Source of the DNA: Lentisphaeria bacterium UBA1784
GTDB taxonomy: Bacteria > Verrucomicrobiota > Lentisphaeria > Victivallales > Victivallaceae
NCBI GenBank assembly: GCA_002315455.1
Contig: DCGG01000108.1
Location: forward strand, 6,987 to 12,556
Direction of reading: 5' to 3'
Length of the DNA stretch: 5,570 nt
Shown: positions 5,274 to 5,570 of the stretch, piece by piece
Layout: every line of letters begins with the position of its first letter
How positions within the stretch are numbered: the first letter of the stretch is position 1
The notes under the pieces: model-generated
The model's input: the letters and a program-made list of their open reading frames with translations, nothing else
Told to the model about the DNA's origin: nothing
The model's database searches: none
Program-made: the position numbers and the translations under genes

Positions 5274-5570
5274 ATGAAAGTCGATCTTACCGGAAAAGTT
5301 GCAGTCGTCACCGGCGGCGGCGGAATTCTGTGCAGCGTGATGGCCAAGGCTCTTGCCAAGGCCGGAGCCAACGTTGGCATCCTCGATCTGCGGGAGGAGA
5401 CCGCCAAGGCCGTCGCCGACGAAATCGTCGCCGAGGGGGGCAAGGCCATCGGCGTCGCCGCCAACGTTCTGGAACTGGAGAGCCTGAAGAAGGCGGAAGC
5501 CACCGTGCGCGCCGCTTTCGGCCCCTGCGACATCCTCATCAACGGCGCCGGCGGAAACAATCCCAAGGGC
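5274..5570 (+). CDS. SDR-family oxidoreductase, D-mannonate oxidoreductase-like (YjmF/UxuB-type), 5' part
   Basis: The first 99 codons are present; the frame is open at the window edge. The N-terminus has the short-chain dehydrogenase Rossmann fold: LTGKVAVVTGGGGILCS (5-21) for NAD(P) binding, ILDLREE (36-42) with Asp38 at the end of beta2 (suggesting NAD preference), and DILINGAGG (86-94), the NNAG equivalent. The GGGG-[IV]-L variant of the glycine loop and the INGAGGN-x-PKG stretch resemble SDR-type D-mannonate (fructuronate) oxidoreductases, which interconvert fructuronate and mannonate in hexuronate catabolism. The general SDR assignment is firm; the substrate is inferred. The catalytic Ser/Tyr/Lys lie beyond the window. 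The start is supported by AAAGGGAG (5262-5269), 4 nt before the ATG and rather close. Promoter at 5170-5198. Confidence 0.85.
   Translation, partial: MKVDLTGKVAVVTGGGGILCSVMAKALAKAGANVGILDLREETAKAVADEIVAEGGKAIGVAANVLELESLKKAEATVRAAFGPCDILINGAGGNNPKG

Noticed and set aside
5254..5277. Seven-codon ORF (MKRKGAS) overlapping the SDR start as ATGA
   Set aside because: No Shine-Dalgarno precedes its ATG, and the sequence simply contains the SDR ribosome site; probably chance.
1..5570. CRISPR arrays, tRNA/rRNA genes, insertion sequences, riboswitches
   Set aside because: No regularly spaced repeats, cloverleaf, transposase or terminal inverted repeats, and no recognisable riboswitch core were found on reading both strands.

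Overview
This GC-rich window has strong G/C preference at third codon positions. It looks like ordinary chromosomal DNA from a diderm (Gram-negative-type) bacterium. The main support is a pair of exported secretin-family proteins, which in known systems form outer-membrane channels. The phylum cannot be fixed from 5.6 kb. A member of the PVC group (for example Lentisphaerota) is my guess, based on divergent secretin-like proteins beside a sugar-acid SDR dehydrogenase. There are no signs of a mobile element, CRISPR array, tRNA or rRNA.

Layout, left to right. (1) Positions 1-110 hold what is probably the last few codons of a plus-strand gene, followed by a rho-independent terminator. The terminator's T-run overlaps the stop codon of the convergent mntP gene. 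(2) Positions 109-1600 (minus strand) are a two-gene unit: argF (ornithine carbamoyltransferase) followed 4 bp later by mntP (Mn2+ efflux pump). (3) Positions 1601-1841 form an intergenic control region. In minus-strand reading order it carries a terminator for the upstream secretin operon, a 15-codon ORF with a strong Shine-Dalgarno that overlaps a sigma70-like promoter, and a GC hairpin ahead of argF. (4) Positions 1842-5032 (minus strand) are two tandem, translationally coupled (ATGA overlap), paralogous secretin-like genes encoding 505 and 558 residues, each with a signal peptide. (5) Positions 5033-5273 form a divergent intergenic region with back-to-back sigma70-like promoters and a strong leader hairpin before the first secretin gene. 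(6) Positions 5274-5570 (plus strand) are the N-terminal 99 codons of an SDR oxidoreductase of the D-mannonate oxidoreductase (fructuronate reductase, YjmF/UxuB-like) type, cut by the window edge.

How the genes work together: argF and mntP are probably co-transcribed, joining arginine synthesis with manganese export. The two secretin-like proteins are probably made together, with the first gene's termination coupled to the second gene's initiation, and may form a hetero-oligomeric or alternative outer-membrane channel. No other type II/III secretion or pilus gene lies in their transcription unit, which is the most interesting point here. The SDR starts a divergent unit, probably for hexuronate catabolism, whose control region touches that of the secretin operon.
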